Positions 36,255-47,280 of a DNA stretch of 64,000 nucleotides are shown here, in pieces; the stretch's first letter is position 1, and each line of letters opens with the position of its first letter. The notes under the pieces are model-generated. The model was not told where the DNA came from and did no database searches. It saw only the letters and a list, made by a program, of their open reading frames with translations. Source of the DNA: Antilocapra americana (lineage: Eukaryota > Chordata > Mammalia > Artiodactyla > Antilocapridae). The stretch covers positions 11,314,476-11,378,475 of the forward strand of contig ML660774.1 of NCBI GenBank assembly GCA_007570785.1, given 5' to 3'. Position numbers and translations under genes: made by a program.

Positions 36255-37662
36255 TACCATACTGTCTTAATGACTGTGGATTTGTAGTATAGCCTAAAGT
36301 CAGGTAGGTTGATTCCGCCAGTTCCATTCTTCTTTCTCAAGATTGCTTTGGCTATACGAGGTTTTTTGTATTTCCATACAAATTGAGAAATTATTTGTTC
36401 TAATTCTTTAAAGAAGACCTCTGGTAGCTTGATAGGAATTGCACAGAAACTATAAAACTCCTAGAGGAAAACATAGGCAAAACACTCTCTGACATAAACC
36501 AAAGCGGGATACTCCATGACCCACCTCCCAGAATACTGGAAATAAAAACACGAATAAACAAATGGGACCTAATTAAAATTAAAAGCTTCTGCACAACAAA
36601 GGAAACTATAAGCAAGGTGAAAGGACAGCCTTCAGAATGGGAGAAAATAATAGCCAATGAAGCAACAGACAAACAATTAATCTCAAAAATATACAAGCAA
36701 CTCCTGCAGCTCCATTCTAGAAAAATAAACAACCCAATCAAAAAGTGGGCCAAAGAACTTAACAGACATTTCTCCAAAGAAGACATACAAATGGCTAACA
36801 AACACATGAAAAGATGTTCAACATCACTCATTATCAGAGAAATGCAAATCAAAACCACAGTGAGGTATCACTTTACACCAGTCAGAATGGCTTTAATCCA
36901 AAAGTCTACAAGCAATAAATGCTGGAGAGGATGTGGAGAAAAGGGAACTCTCCTACACTGTTGGTGGGAATGCAAACTAGTACAGCCACTATGGAAAACA
37001 GTGTGGAGGTTCCTTAAAAAGCTGCAAATAGTCCTGCCATATGACCCAGCAATCCCACTGTTGGGCATATACACCGAGGAAACCAGAATTGAAAGAGCCA
37101 CATGTACCCCAATGTTCATCGCTGCATTGTTTACAATAGCCAGGACATGGAAGCGACCTAGATGCCCATCAACTGACGAATGGATAAGAAAGCTGTGGTA
37201 CATATACACAATGGAATATTACTCAGCATTAAAAAAAAATTCATTTGAAGCAATTCTACTCAGATGGACCGAACTGGAGCCCATTATCCAGAGTGAAGTA
37301 AGCCAGAAGCAAAAACAACAATACAGTATATTAATGCATATATATGGAATTTAGAAAGACGGTAACGAGAACCCAACATGCGAGACAGCAAAAGGAACGC
37401 AGATGTATAGAATAGACTCATGGACTCTGTGGATGAGGGAAAGAGTGGGATGATATGGGAGAATGGCATTGAAACATGTTAATTATCATATGTCTAATCA
37501 ATCGCCAGCCCAGGATTGATTCTCGGGGCTGGTGCATCGAGATTTCCCGGGGGGAAGGGAGGAGGGAGGGGGGAGGGAGGGGTTTCTGGAGGGGGAGCAT
37601 ATGTAAACCCATGGTGATATCATGACAATGTATGGCAAAAACAATAAAAGGGAGAAAAAAAA
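36255..37662 (+). mobile_element. Bovine L1 with 5' inversion (twin-primed)
   Basis: The 3' part (about 36447-37662) is plus-strand L1 ORF2 C-terminus and 3' UTR. Its frame at 36617-37354 reads [19 protein letters not shown] and [13 protein letters not shown], the Cys-rich tail typical of L1 ORF2, but it holds no RT or endonuclease domain. The first ~190 bp (36255-36446) are L1 ORF2 sequence from further upstream in reverse orientation. The 12-bp duplication aaaactgaccga at 36243-36254 and 37663-37674 encloses both parts. A G-rich 3' UTR tract lies at 37549-37582. Confidence 0.93.
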
Positions 37663-37745
37663 AAAACTGACCGAGTATTATGGTGAGCCTGCTCAGGAAA
37701 AGGCACAGAGTGTTGGCTTTTGGAGGAGCAGCTTAGAACCTGAGA

Positions 37746-37956
37746 AAGTGAAGTGTTAGTTGCTCAGCCACGTCCAACTCTTTGCAGCCCCATGGAGTGT
37801 AGCCTGCCAGGCTCCTCTGTCCATGAATTCTCCAGGCAGGAATACTAGAGTGGGTAGCCTTTCCCTTCTCCAGAGGATCTTTCCGACCCAGGAATCGAAC
37901 CGAGGTCTCCCGCATTGCAGGCAGATTCTTTACCATCTAAGCCACCAGGGAAGTCC
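37746..37956 (-). mobile_element. Bov-tA SINE
   Basis: Full-length minus-strand Bov-tA, low divergence. Confidence 0.88.
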
Positions 37957-38578
37957 AGATGCTCAGAAGTAGAGTCCAAACAGCAGTGACTTTTTGGGTG
38001 GATCATGTAACCTCCTAATATTAGTTTTCTTTTCTGTGTAATTGAAATGACTGACCACTAAGGCTTCTCCCTGCTCTCTAAGCCTGCGATGGCAGAGCAT
38101 GTTGTCTTTCTCTTCTGCTTGCAGTGCCATCTTTTAGATGGTACAGAAGACACTGCCTCCTCATACAGACATGCTTCTCTGAGCGTTGAATCTTATGACT
38201 CTCAGATAGTTTTCTTTTTTTTTTTTTAAGCAACAAACTGTGGTAGAGATTAAAAGTGAGCAACTTCATATCTTTTCATTTGCGTACAGTAATCACTTGA
38301 ATTATAGCAGTTTGCTAAGTTCTAAAATGTTTAGCCTGTAAAGGTTTAGAAATCACCCTTTAGTTTTTTTTAAATTTGTGATTTGAAATAAAATGTAGAG
38401 AACTTTATATGCTGCAGTCGCCTAACATAAGCAGTCACTTATAATGACTATTACATGTAACATGCAGCAGCGTTTAACTAGTCTTGCGTATTCACGGTAC
38501 TTCTGTATCACATTCACAAATGATCCTGTGATGAACACCTCTACAGTGAGTACCTTCAAAGTTGAGGGAAGTTTTTGC
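37957..38578 (+). other. MTUS1 intron, no other feature
   Basis: Unique AT-rich sequence; nothing recognised. Confidence 0.5.
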
Positions 38579-38588
38579 GATTGATTCT

Positions 38589-38864
38589 GTTCTTTAATCA
38601 GTTGGTATATTGGCTGTGCTGGGTCTTTGTTGCTGCCCCTGGGCTCTCTAGTTGCAGCGAGCGGGGCTACGCTCTGGTTGTGGTGCCCGGGTTTCTTGGT
38701 GCGGTGGCTTCTTGCTGCAGAGCCTGAGGTCTAGTGAAGTGCAGCCTCAGTGGTTGTGGCACGTGAGATGGCCCCGTGGCACGTGGGATCTTAGTTCCTG
38801 GGCCAGGGATCGAACCCGTGTCCCCCGCATTCTCAACCACTGGGCCACCAGGGAGGTCCCCTGT
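38589..38864 (-). mobile_element. CHR-type SINE, long form
   Basis: Minus-strand tRNA-derived SINE (ggctgtgctgggtctttgtt at the left). The duplication gattgattct/gatagattct lies at 38579-38588 and 38865-38874, with one mismatch. Confidence 0.85.
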
Positions 38865-38874
38865 GATAGATTCT

Positions 38875-40282
38875 CGTAAGTAGTATAAACAAATCGGAAC
38901 ATATGCATATGTGTCACTGCTTCACTCAGCAAATTGTTTTCCAAAAGCTTCATATCCCTTTATAGCATGATTGACACCATAAAAGATTGCTGGCGTCACC
39001 ATTTTTTTTTTTAATTTGACTAGTTTAGTAGTTGAAAATTTTGTGTCACTGTTTTAGTTTCAACCTTTCATCAGTTACATCAAAGACAGTTCCGTTACCT
39101 CATAGGAAAAGGAAGAGGAGCAGAAAGAGAATGAACTTTGCCGGCCTTGACTGTTGGTGGACATCTTGGGATTGCCGCATTCCACTGGTGTCCTGATCTT
39201 GGGTTCATTGCTAAGCCTCTCCAAAGTCTCAGATTTCTCACTTGGGGACACAAGAATATTTTGGGAGGACTTCCCAGTATAGGAGTATTTTATGTAGAGT
39301 TGTTATATAAAAAGCTCTCAAATGGTAGCTGCTGGAAGACAGTAATGAGGATAATCCTTTTCATTGTTCTTATGATTCTGGTGGCTTACTTTTAGAGCTC
39401 TTTTCCAGGAGAATGAATTATTTTAAATCCCTTAAGCAAGCAGGGAAAACCACTGAAAGTCAAGAACCACCCTTGTGGGGTTTAGCTGTTGTCATTTATT
39501 TAAAGATGATGATGCTGTAAGATTCTCACCAACACTGACTCTAAATAAAACTTGGTTTGCTGTTTATAAGGATGATGCCACGCATACCAGGTACTATTAT
39601 TATGTAGTTCTACCCCACATTAAAGCTGTCAGGGATGCCAGAGCACCAGAGTTGTATTTATCCTGCTCTCTGATTATTTTACACAAGATCATCACTTTGA
39701 GGTGCCATGCAGTCTGCCCAGGAAAGTAGAAAATGCATGCTCCTTCCACCTCCCCCCTCACCAAATCCAGCTCAGGAGGATCGGGTTGCTCTCTGTACCC
39801 CCTCTTGCAAGTGTAGAGAGATGGTTGAGAATCACACACCTCCACCGAAGAGGTGACACCAGCATGGCCAGTGTTTCTTTCAGTGAGAGTAGGGGTGAGG
39901 CTGTCCTCTGTGGTTTTATGATTGTAACTGTCCTCTCCCATTTAAAAGGCAGATGGTGTTTGAGCAACATGTGAAGTTTGGTATTCAAATCAGGGAAAGC
40001 ATGGATTGTTGGAACAAGGACCATCTGTTTATCAGGAGCTAGATGCTTAATTCACATACCACATACAAATATATTCCAGTTTTAAACAAAATCAGAATGG
40101 GAGCATGAAAAGTACAGCCTTTACAGAAAAGACCTTTCCAGGAATGTCACTATGAAAGAAAGGATTACTAATTGTGACAACAAAAGATTTAGACCTTCCT
40201 TTTGTCAAAAAATTTTTTCTAGGCATGAAGATGGATGTTAGCTGTAACTGGGCTTGTGATTGTTTCACAATATTGACAAATA
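38875..40282 (+). other. MTUS1 intron, no other feature
   Basis: Unique sequence with a T-run at 39003-39012. Nothing recognised. Confidence 0.5.
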
Positions 40283-41033
40283 ACAGGCATACATCAGCAG
40301 TACTGCAGGTTCAGCTTCAGACCACCCCAGTAAAGTAATTCTCGTTAATTTTTGGTTTTCCAGTGCATAAACGTTTACACTAAATCTCAGCTGTTAAAGG
40401 CTCCGCCTGCAATGCAGGAGACCCCAGTTCGATTCCTGGGTCAGGAAGATCCCCTGGAGAAGGGATACCTATCCACTCCAGTATTCATGGGGTTTCCTGG
40501 TGGGCTCAGTTGATAAAGAATCCACCTGCAGTGTGGGAGACCTGGGTTCAGTCCCTGGGTTTGGAAGATCCCCTGGAGAAGGGCATGGCAACCCACTGCA
40601 GTCTTCTTGCCTGGAGAATCCCATGGATAGAGGAGCCTGGTGCGCTACAGTCCATGGGGTTGCAAAGAGTCAGACACAACTGAGCAACCAAGCACACATA
40701 GTCTATTAACTGTGTGATAATAGCATTATGTCTAAAAAAGGTATGTATCTTAATTTAAAAATGCAAAAAAAAAACCACCCAGTTACGATAGTAACACCAA
40801 AGATCACTGATCACAACTTACCATAATAAATATAATCATAATGAAAAAGTGAAATTTTGCAAAAAGTATCACACGGTGACACAGACATATAAAATGCACA
40901 AATGCTGTCGGGAAAAATGATGTCGATAGCATTGCTCAACATGGGATCGTCACAGATCTTCAGTTTGGTTTTTTTTGTTTTAAATACCCTCACAATATTT
41001 ATGAAGAGCAAAAAACAGGGTTATGCGTATACT
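40283..41033 (+). mobile_element. Tigger-type DNA transposon, split by a SINE
   Basis: The left end (acaggcatacatcagcagta, then cagaccaccccagtaaag) and later parts (atagcattatgtctaaaaaa; aaatgctgtcgggaaaaatg; then a ttatgcgtat end) follow a remembered Tigger1-like non-autonomous element. The Bov-tA dimer at 40386-40699 divides it. No transposase frame remains. Confidence 0.75.
40386..40699 (+). mobile_element. Bov-tA SINE with duplicated head
   Basis: Plus-strand head-head-body element: the first head runs to tccactccagtattcatggg, then a second head (gtttcctggtgggctcagtt) and the Bov-A body follow. It is inserted in the Tigger element. Confidence 0.88.
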
Positions 41034-41563
41034 GAATCATTACAGTGTGCACCTAAAACTAATGTCTATTAAATCTCAACCGAAAGCCATTGTAGACAGT
41101 AGTAGCAATCACACCACAAACTGGGACAACATCAGCAACCTGTTCACTCCACTTGAGGCCATTTCAAATCAGGGTAAAGACAACTGCACAGGAGGAAAGT
41201 AACGAATCATCAGGGAAATGCAAATCAGAACCTCAGGGAGATACCACCTCGCACCTGTCAGAATGGCCGTCCTCCAAAAGACCACAAATAGTAAACACTG
41301 GTGAGGATGTAAAGGAAAGGGCACCCTGGTGTGCTGTCAGTGGGAATGTAAATTGGTGCAGCCACTATGAATATGGAGTATGGTTTAAAAATAGAAGTAT
41401 ATGATTCAACAGTCCCATTCCTAGGTATTTAGCCAAAGAGAATGCCAACACCGATTCGAAAAGATACATGTGTCCCAGTGTTCATAGCAGCACCTTGTAC
41501 AATTGCCAAGATATAGAAGCAGCCAAAGTATCCATCGACAGATGAATGGATAAAGAAGATATG

Positions 41564-41565
<2 letters not shown>

Positions 41566-41597
<32 letters not shown>
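41566..41597. repeat. (GT)n microsatellite within L1
   Basis: About 16 uninterrupted GT/TG units. Confidence 0.95.
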
Positions 41598-41601
<4 letters not shown>

Positions 41602-41703
41602 GTACTTAGCCATAGAAAATGAAAAACTTTCCAACAACATGGGTGGACCAGGAGAATGCTATGTTTAGTGAAGTAAGTCAGACAAAAGAAGACATACTAT
41701 GGT

Positions 41704-41824
41704 ACCTATGGCCATACCATCCTGAACACACCCTATCTCGTCTGATCTCAGAAGCTAAGTAGGGTCAGGCCTGGTTAGTACTTGGATGGGAGACTGCCTG
41801 GGAATACCGGGTGCTGTAGTTTGG
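41704..41824 (+). pseudogene. 5S rRNA pseudogene
   Basis: A nearly full-length 5S rRNA copy: ggccataccatcctgaac, then tctcgtctgatctcagaagc, then a ggttagtacttggatgggag stretch, ending gggaataccgggtgctgtag. Most differences from the remembered mammalian 5S are CpG-decay type (for example gcgcccg to acaccct, tcggaa to tcagaa). The C-box region of the internal RNA polymerase III promoter is unchanged by eye. The normal T-rich terminator is replaced by tttggtcttccctgg, where a Bov-tA begins. It is probably not a functional rRNA gene. Confidence 0.93.
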
Positions 41825-42033
41825 TCTTCCCTGGCGGCTCAGGTGGTAGAGTCTGTCTGCAGTGTGGGAGACCCAGGTTCAATTCTTGGGTCAGAAAGAT
41901 CCTCTGGAGAAGGAAATGGCAAACCACTCCAGTAATCTTGCCTGGAAAATTTCATGGACGGAGGAGCCTGGCGGGCTACAATCCATGGGGTTGCAAAGAG
42001 CCAGACACAACTGAGCAACTTCACTATCACCAG
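41823..42033 (+). mobile_element. Bov-tA SINE abutting the 5S copy
   Basis: Plus-strand Bov-tA starting gtcttccctggcggctcagg right at the 5S 3' end. The body ends at gacacaactgagcaacttc. No duplication of its own was found at the 5S junction. Confidence 0.9.
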
Positions 42034-42407
42034 GGTATCTGAAAAATAAAGTTAAGGAACATCACAAAACAAAACAGAAGCAGACTTACAGATACAGAGA
42101 ACAAACTAGTGGTTACCAGTGAGGAGAGGAAAGGGAAGAAAGGTAATATTGGGGAAGGGGATTAAAAGGGGCAAACTATTAGGTACAAAGTAGGGTACCA
42201 GGGTATAATGTACAGCACAGGGAATATAGCCAATGTTTTATAATAGTTTTAACTGAAGTTTATAAAAAGATGAAATCACTATGTTGTACACTTGAAACTA
42301 ACATAATACTGCAAATCAACTATACTTCACTAAAAAATGGTAAAAGAATTAGACACAAAAGAGGTAATACAAAGGGCTAAGAAATATTGAAAAAGTTTAC
42401 AAACTTT

Positions 42408-42612
42408 TTTTTTTTTACTTTTTATTTTATATTGGCATATAGCCAATTAACAGTGTTTTGATAGTTTCAGGTGGACAGCAGAGGGACTCAGCCACACATA
42501 CAGTGTATCCTGTCTCCCCCAAACTGCCTGAACCCTACATCCAGGCTGCCACATAACACTGAGCAGAGTTCCCTGTGCTATACAATAGGCCCGTGTTGGT
42601 TATCCATTTTAA
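42408..42612 (-). mobile_element. Artiodactyl L1 3' end
   Basis: A T-run, then the reversed 3' UTR (attggcatatagccaattaac, ggtggacagcagagggactc). Similar in type to the copy at 6265. Confidence 0.75.
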
Positions 42613-42615
42613 ATA

Positions 42616-43265
42616 TAGCAGTGATGAATATTATGTTTCTGAGAGTGTTGGTGAAATGGATGGGGACTAATTGTCTCATACATATCACTGTGGGGGTGGG
42701 GGAGGTGGTTAAGTTACCGCAGCCTTTCCTGGATGGAGGCATTTGGGTGACATGTAACAAAGGCCTTCTACCTCAGCATTCCGTTTATCAGAACTGATTC
42801 TAGGAAAATGATTGACTTATTTATTGCTTTTCAGAACTATTTAAAAGAGGGGGAAAGTGGAAACAGCCTGAATGATTTAAACAGCAGGTATTGTTTGTGG
42901 CATTTCAATCACATTTTTAAAGCCATTAAAATAGTAACATAGAGGATCATTTAATGCCATGGAATGATAATGGCATTATCATTGCCATTATCATTTTCAC
43001 ATGATAATTTTAAGTTTGACGTTTTAAGGTTTAAAGAATTTTAAGTGAAAAATTTAAGTTTAAAAATAACTGGCTACAGAGCACTATGATGTACAGATAA
43101 TTTGAGTTTTTAAATTCTACATTGAACACACTTTTCCCCTTCGCTTTTAAAAACACACATTGTATGTGGATAAAACATTGTTGCTCTTATTTTCGGCAAC
43201 CAGAACTAAAAGGTAATGCCACTGGTCTTGGAGAACTTATGATCTTATGGGTTGGGTGGAGATTG
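42616..43265 (+). other. MTUS1 intron, no other feature
   Basis: AT-rich unique sequence with a small direct/inverted ATAATGGCATTATCATTGCC-like patch near 42966-42995. Confidence 0.5.
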
Positions 43266-43267
43266 AA

Positions 43268-43632
43268 TTTTTTTTCTTTTTTTTTTTTGCGGTTTCATTT
43301 ATTTATCTATTTCTTTTTGACTGTGCTGGGTCTTTGTTACTGAGCGAGCTTTTCTCTAGCTGCAGCGATGGGGGTGGGGGGGGCTACTCTGGTTGTGGCC
43401 CACGGACTTCTCATTGTGGAAGCTCCTCTTGCTGCCGAGCAGCGGCTCTAGGGTGCGCGGGCCTCGGGAGCTCTGACACGTGGGCTCAGGAGCTGTGACT
43501 CCTGGGCTGTGGGCGCATGCTCAGGAGTTGTGGCGCCCGGGCTTGGTTGTGGGATCTTCTTGATAAGAGGTCGAACCCGTGTCTCCAGCACCGAGAGGCA
43601 GATTCCTTACCACTGAGCCACCAGGGAAGCCC
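43268..43632 (-). mobile_element. CHR-type SINE, long form
   Basis: T-tail at the left (43268-43288), GC-rich middle, and ccactgagccaccagggaag at the right. Full length, minus strand. Confidence 0.85.
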
Positions 43633-44062
43633 TTCCTAATCATTTCATGTGAATTTTCTGATAGTTACTCACAGTGTGTCTTATAGACCTCCTTCTTCCT
43701 ACTAAGCAAGAAGACATTATGGAAAAGTTGGACTCCTAGTTGAAACTTTCTGTAACTGGAATAGAGGATTGAACTTAAAAAGTGAGATATATAAATATAA
43801 AGACAATCTGGCAATTAGGGCTGTGTTAGGGAAATGAAGAAAATATAATAAATGTAAATGTCAAGTTGGAGTTCTTGGGAAGGTTGGTTGACTAGAGATG
43901 CTTGAATCCCTGGTTAAACATTAATCTCCAGATTCTTAATGATCACTAGCAATAACAAATAAATCTGTCCTAGTTGGATGTATTTCATAGCATCTGAGCA
44001 ACCCTGCACAGCCTATGCTGGAATCATAACATCATTGCTTTCTAATGTCACGTCACTAATGA

Positions 44063-44085
44063 AACACACACACACACACACACAC
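44063..44085. repeat. (AC)n microsatellite
   Basis: About 11 AC units. Confidence 0.95.
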
Positions 44086-44620
44086 TTCTATGCAGACTGC
44101 AGTGCGATCTGTGATTCTTGGTGTTAGAATCTGCTGTGACAGTATAATATATTGACTGCCATCACTTTTATCATCCATAACTTACCTTATTTCATTTTTA
44201 AAGCCTTACTCTATACAATTATTTATTCATTGTTTTTCTTTATTTGTGTCATTAACAGTTCATATCATTGGCTTTTTATAAAGCTATTCTACCACTTAAA
44301 CTTTTTTTTAAAACTTCCTTTTAATGACTCTGTGATCTTACTCTTACTTTTTATAACTAATTACATTTTTCTCATTTAAGTACTAAAAGTTCCTTAAATT
44401 TGTCCTTATTATCCTTGGTGATCCTTAGGTCCTCTTAAATTAAGACTTTGTATAATAAAGATGAACACTTTCTTATCTTTTTTATACTTCTGTATTTGGT
44501 ATAAATTCAGAAATGACCGTGTGTGCACAAGTAACTGATCAAATAAGTAATCAACTTATTTGAACTTTCTGAACCAGCTTTAAAATCTGTGCTTCCCCAC
44601 CCTCCCAGAAGTGTATGTGT

Positions 44621-44640
44621 ATCTATCTATCTATCTATAT
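44621..44640. repeat. (ATCT)n microsatellite
   Basis: Four to five ATCT units followed by TATGTATG. Confidence 0.9.
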
Positions 44641-44882
44641 GTATGTATAAAGTAAAAATTGTTGTAACCTTGCAATTATTGATGATTGATAATTTAAAAG
44701 AGTGCATGCATAAAAAGCGTTTAGGAGTGTGCCTGACACAGAGCATATTGTATGAGTTGGCTGTTTATTAGTTGTCAAGGCTGCCTTTTTGCTTTGGTGC
44801 ACTTGAGCTTAACTGCCACCAGGAGACAGACTTGTGTTTGGGAAAGAATGGAAACCCAGCTTGAGCTGTCCTTAGTCTTCCC

Positions 44883-44890
44883 TGTGTGTG

Positions 44891-44931
<41 letters not shown>
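44883..44931. repeat. (TG)n microsatellite
   Basis: An interrupted TG run (one TTTC break near 44891), then about 18 perfect units. Confidence 0.95.
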
Positions 44932-44933
<2 letters not shown>

Positions 44934-46879
44934 ACCTTGCTGTAGAAACGGGAACTACTCCTTCTGACTTTTGACTTTTCCTTTTGACTGGCACTGCTTC
45001 TCTTTATTAGAGTTCCTAGCTGTGCTGTTTTTTGGTTTGGGGATTTTTGCCTTTGAAGGAAGAGTTCCCCAGAGGATGGGAAACACCGCAAGCCTCCCAG
45101 GGCCACAGGGCATCACTCACAGAGAGGAGCAGAGAGCCGGGCTCTGCTGTTTAGAAAGATCATTAGCAACATAACTTTTCATATATGTGGTGTAGCTTAG
45201 GGTACTTCAAGTAGACATTGTAATAAATATAATAAATTGATGGCATGTTGCTATTTTCTTCTTTTAGAGTAGTCCGGACTAAAGGATTTCCCTTCCAACC
45301 AGGATAGAGTTTACTATTACTTAACTAACAAAAAACTAAACCAAAAAAATATGTAAAGAGGGTGGTATCATGTCTATTTTTAATATCAGTGTTCAGTCTT
45401 CTATTTATAATTTTAATGCTGGTTTTTAATCTTAGTTTTCACAAGTGTTTTTTTCTTGGTGGGGAGCAGGGAGGACAGTTGGCGTGGCAAATTAATTTGT
45501 GGAGTTGATTAATTTGATTTTGAATAAAAACTGTGATAAAGTGAAGAAGCAATACCTAAATATAGCTTTTCTAGACTTTAATTCCTTGGTTATTTGTGCT
45601 TCTGTGGGTAAAATGTTTATGAGACCCCTGTCTGTGTATGAATAGGCTGTAGCTTGCCCATGGAGGCTGGTGGGGCGGGGTGGGGGCGGGGGAGAGGGTG
45701 AGTGAAAAGGGAGTAGGAATTACTCAGAATTTCCTTTCCTGTCTGTCTCTCCACTCGTCACACCCTGAACACTCTAGAGAATTTCTGGAAGAGTAACTGT
45801 GTCCTGCACATTCTCATAGCATCCAATAGTTATTTATGGTCAACAGCCACATTCATTTCTGTTACCAAGTCTTGGAAATCTAGGAAACATGCACAAATCA
45901 TTTTTTTTTACATATTGTTTTCTTATACTTTTTAAAATTAAAATCTATCAAGAGTTTGAGCTCTTTCTGGTTCAATAATATTAGCTTTACCTAAGTGAGC
46001 ATTTTGCAGGTACAATTCTTTTATGCAATTCTCTTTTATGCCCATGCCTTTCTCCTGCAACTCGTTTTAGTTTTTGCCATCATATTTTAATGTACTTTTT
46101 ACAAAGGACTCAAGTAAACATTTGCTAGATCTCAATTCTTACTGATACACAATAATCCCACCTTTTTGGTGTTGCTAATCTCAAAACACTACTGTTCTTG
46201 AGAGGTCGCCTGATATTCTGTAAGTCCAATAAGTCAAGCAGTAAGTGGAGTCTTTAGAATACTGCTTGTCAAACTAATTTTTTATTCCTCTGGAACTATT
46301 ATTTTACATCTGATAGAGGTATTGCATTAACCTTTTATTGTTGATTATTAGTGAGATCTCCAGAATATGAGTGGTAAAGTTGAACTTTAACCTTTTCTCA
46401 ATCTGTCATTAATACAGTAAAAAGATTTTTTTTTAGAAATATAACTGACCTACAGTGCTACCTTAGTTCCAGATGTTATAGTAGGCATCTTATTTAAAAC
46501 TGTACTGGGAACACTTTTGTCTAAGGTATTTGGTTTCTATATAGGTTTATGTAAAATATCTGAAAAAATGCCCAGTGTTACTACTAATGTGTGTGTGTAG
46601 GTATAATTACAGTTTAAATTATTGATATAATTACAATTTAAAAAATCAGAACACGGACTACTTTAATGAAGTCTTAATTCTTTATAATTACTAAATAAGT
46701 ATTAGTCACGCCTCGCCATAGTTGTTTCCCCTTAAGGATCCTCCAAGCCATCACCGAACGGATGACATTATTGGTTGTTATGTAAAGCGCCTAAGACCAC
46801 CCACTTTCTCCTCCCCTTCACCATCTCTGAGGAAAACCATAACAACCCCATGGCATGTTCAGTGTGATGTCATTCAGAG

Positions 46880-47153
46880 GCTGCTGACTGCTGGGGCTGC
46901 TAGGAGGAGTCGCTTCAGAGGAAGAGCATTCTTTCGGCAACATCTGGCAGCGGGAGCGGAAGCCAGAAGCACTTGGAGAGCTCTGGGGCTTTTGTGTCGT
47001 GTGGGCGCGGTGAGCCGCGTCTGGCTGTAGGCATGTCGCCTCTCGCTCTGTCTCTTGGCCTCCGAGAAGAGTGCAGGCTTGGAAAAGACAGTATGTGAGA
47101 GCCCCTGGGAGCCGGTTCTTCTGTGACAGTTTCTTCCCACCCGCTCTGAAGAC
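46880..47153 (+). promoter_or_regulatory. Presumed ATIP1 promoter/5' UTR of MTUS1
   Basis: The sequence just before ATG 47154 is GC-richer than its surroundings, with a few CpGs (tcgtgtgggcgcggtgagcc) but no clear TATA box or CpG island. An in-frame TGA at 47124-47126 lies 30 bp upstream of the ATG, so no longer frame can start further up. The transcription start cannot be fixed from sequence alone. The short MTUS1 form is known to use its own internal first exon. Confidence 0.5.
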
Positions 47154-47274
47154 ATGTTGTTGTCTCCCAAGTTCTCCTTGTCCACCATTCACGTCCGATT
47201 GACTGCCAAAGGGTTGCTGCGGACTCTGCGACTTCCTGCAGGGTTTTGGAAGAGCGCTGTCATTTTCCACACAG
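47154..47274 (+). CDS. MTUS1: MTUS1 alternative first coding exon (ATIP1 form)
   Basis: The start of the short isoform ATIP1. Forty codons plus one base encode a peptide beginning [20 protein letters not shown] and ending KSAVIFHT, very close to remembered human ATIP1. The peptide has eight basic or His residues (K6, H13, R15, K19, R23, R26, K33, H39) and no Asp or Glu, the composition of a mitochondrial targeting segment; some MTUS1 product has been reported in mitochondria. The start is supported by the in-frame TGA 30 bp upstream and a purine (G) at -3. The donor AG|GTGTGT follows 47274, leaving phase 1, the same as exon 31927. The next exon, which should complete the codon GTG and continue into the coiled-coil part, was not found in the window. 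One difference from the remembered human text is Trp-Lys at 32-33. Confidence 0.93.
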
Positions 47275-47280
47275 GTGTGT

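Larger units (their letters stand above)
41034..42335 (+). mobile_element. Old L1 3' region carrying a 5S/SINE insertion
   Basis: A short L1 3'-terminal piece (cagtgtgcacctaaaactaa) lies at 41034-41085. A second, longer L1 part runs from about 41195 (atcagggaaatgcaaatcag) to 41703 and resumes at about 42034-42335 (acttgaaactaacataatac). A (GT)n run at 41566-41597 sits inside. Frames are broken. Confidence 0.8.
43633..46719 (+). other. MTUS1 intron with microsatellites only
   Basis: About 3.1 kb of AT-rich unique sequence. Apart from the tandem repeats at 44063, 44621 and 44883, no repeat or exon was recognised. Confidence 0.5.

Noticed and set aside
36617..37354. L1 ORF2 frames of about 245-255 codons as possible active proteins.
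   Set aside because: They contain only the C-terminal Cys-rich part; endonuclease and reverse transcriptase domains are absent.
41704..41824. The 5S sequence as a working rRNA gene.
   Set aside because: It has many CpG-type substitutions, lies in an L1, and lacks its own T-run terminator.
46818..47270. A 150-codon minus-strand frame overlapping the ATIP1 start.
   Set aside because: It is antisense to a well-supported coding exon, shows no known domain, and arises in a GC-richer patch where stops are fewer.
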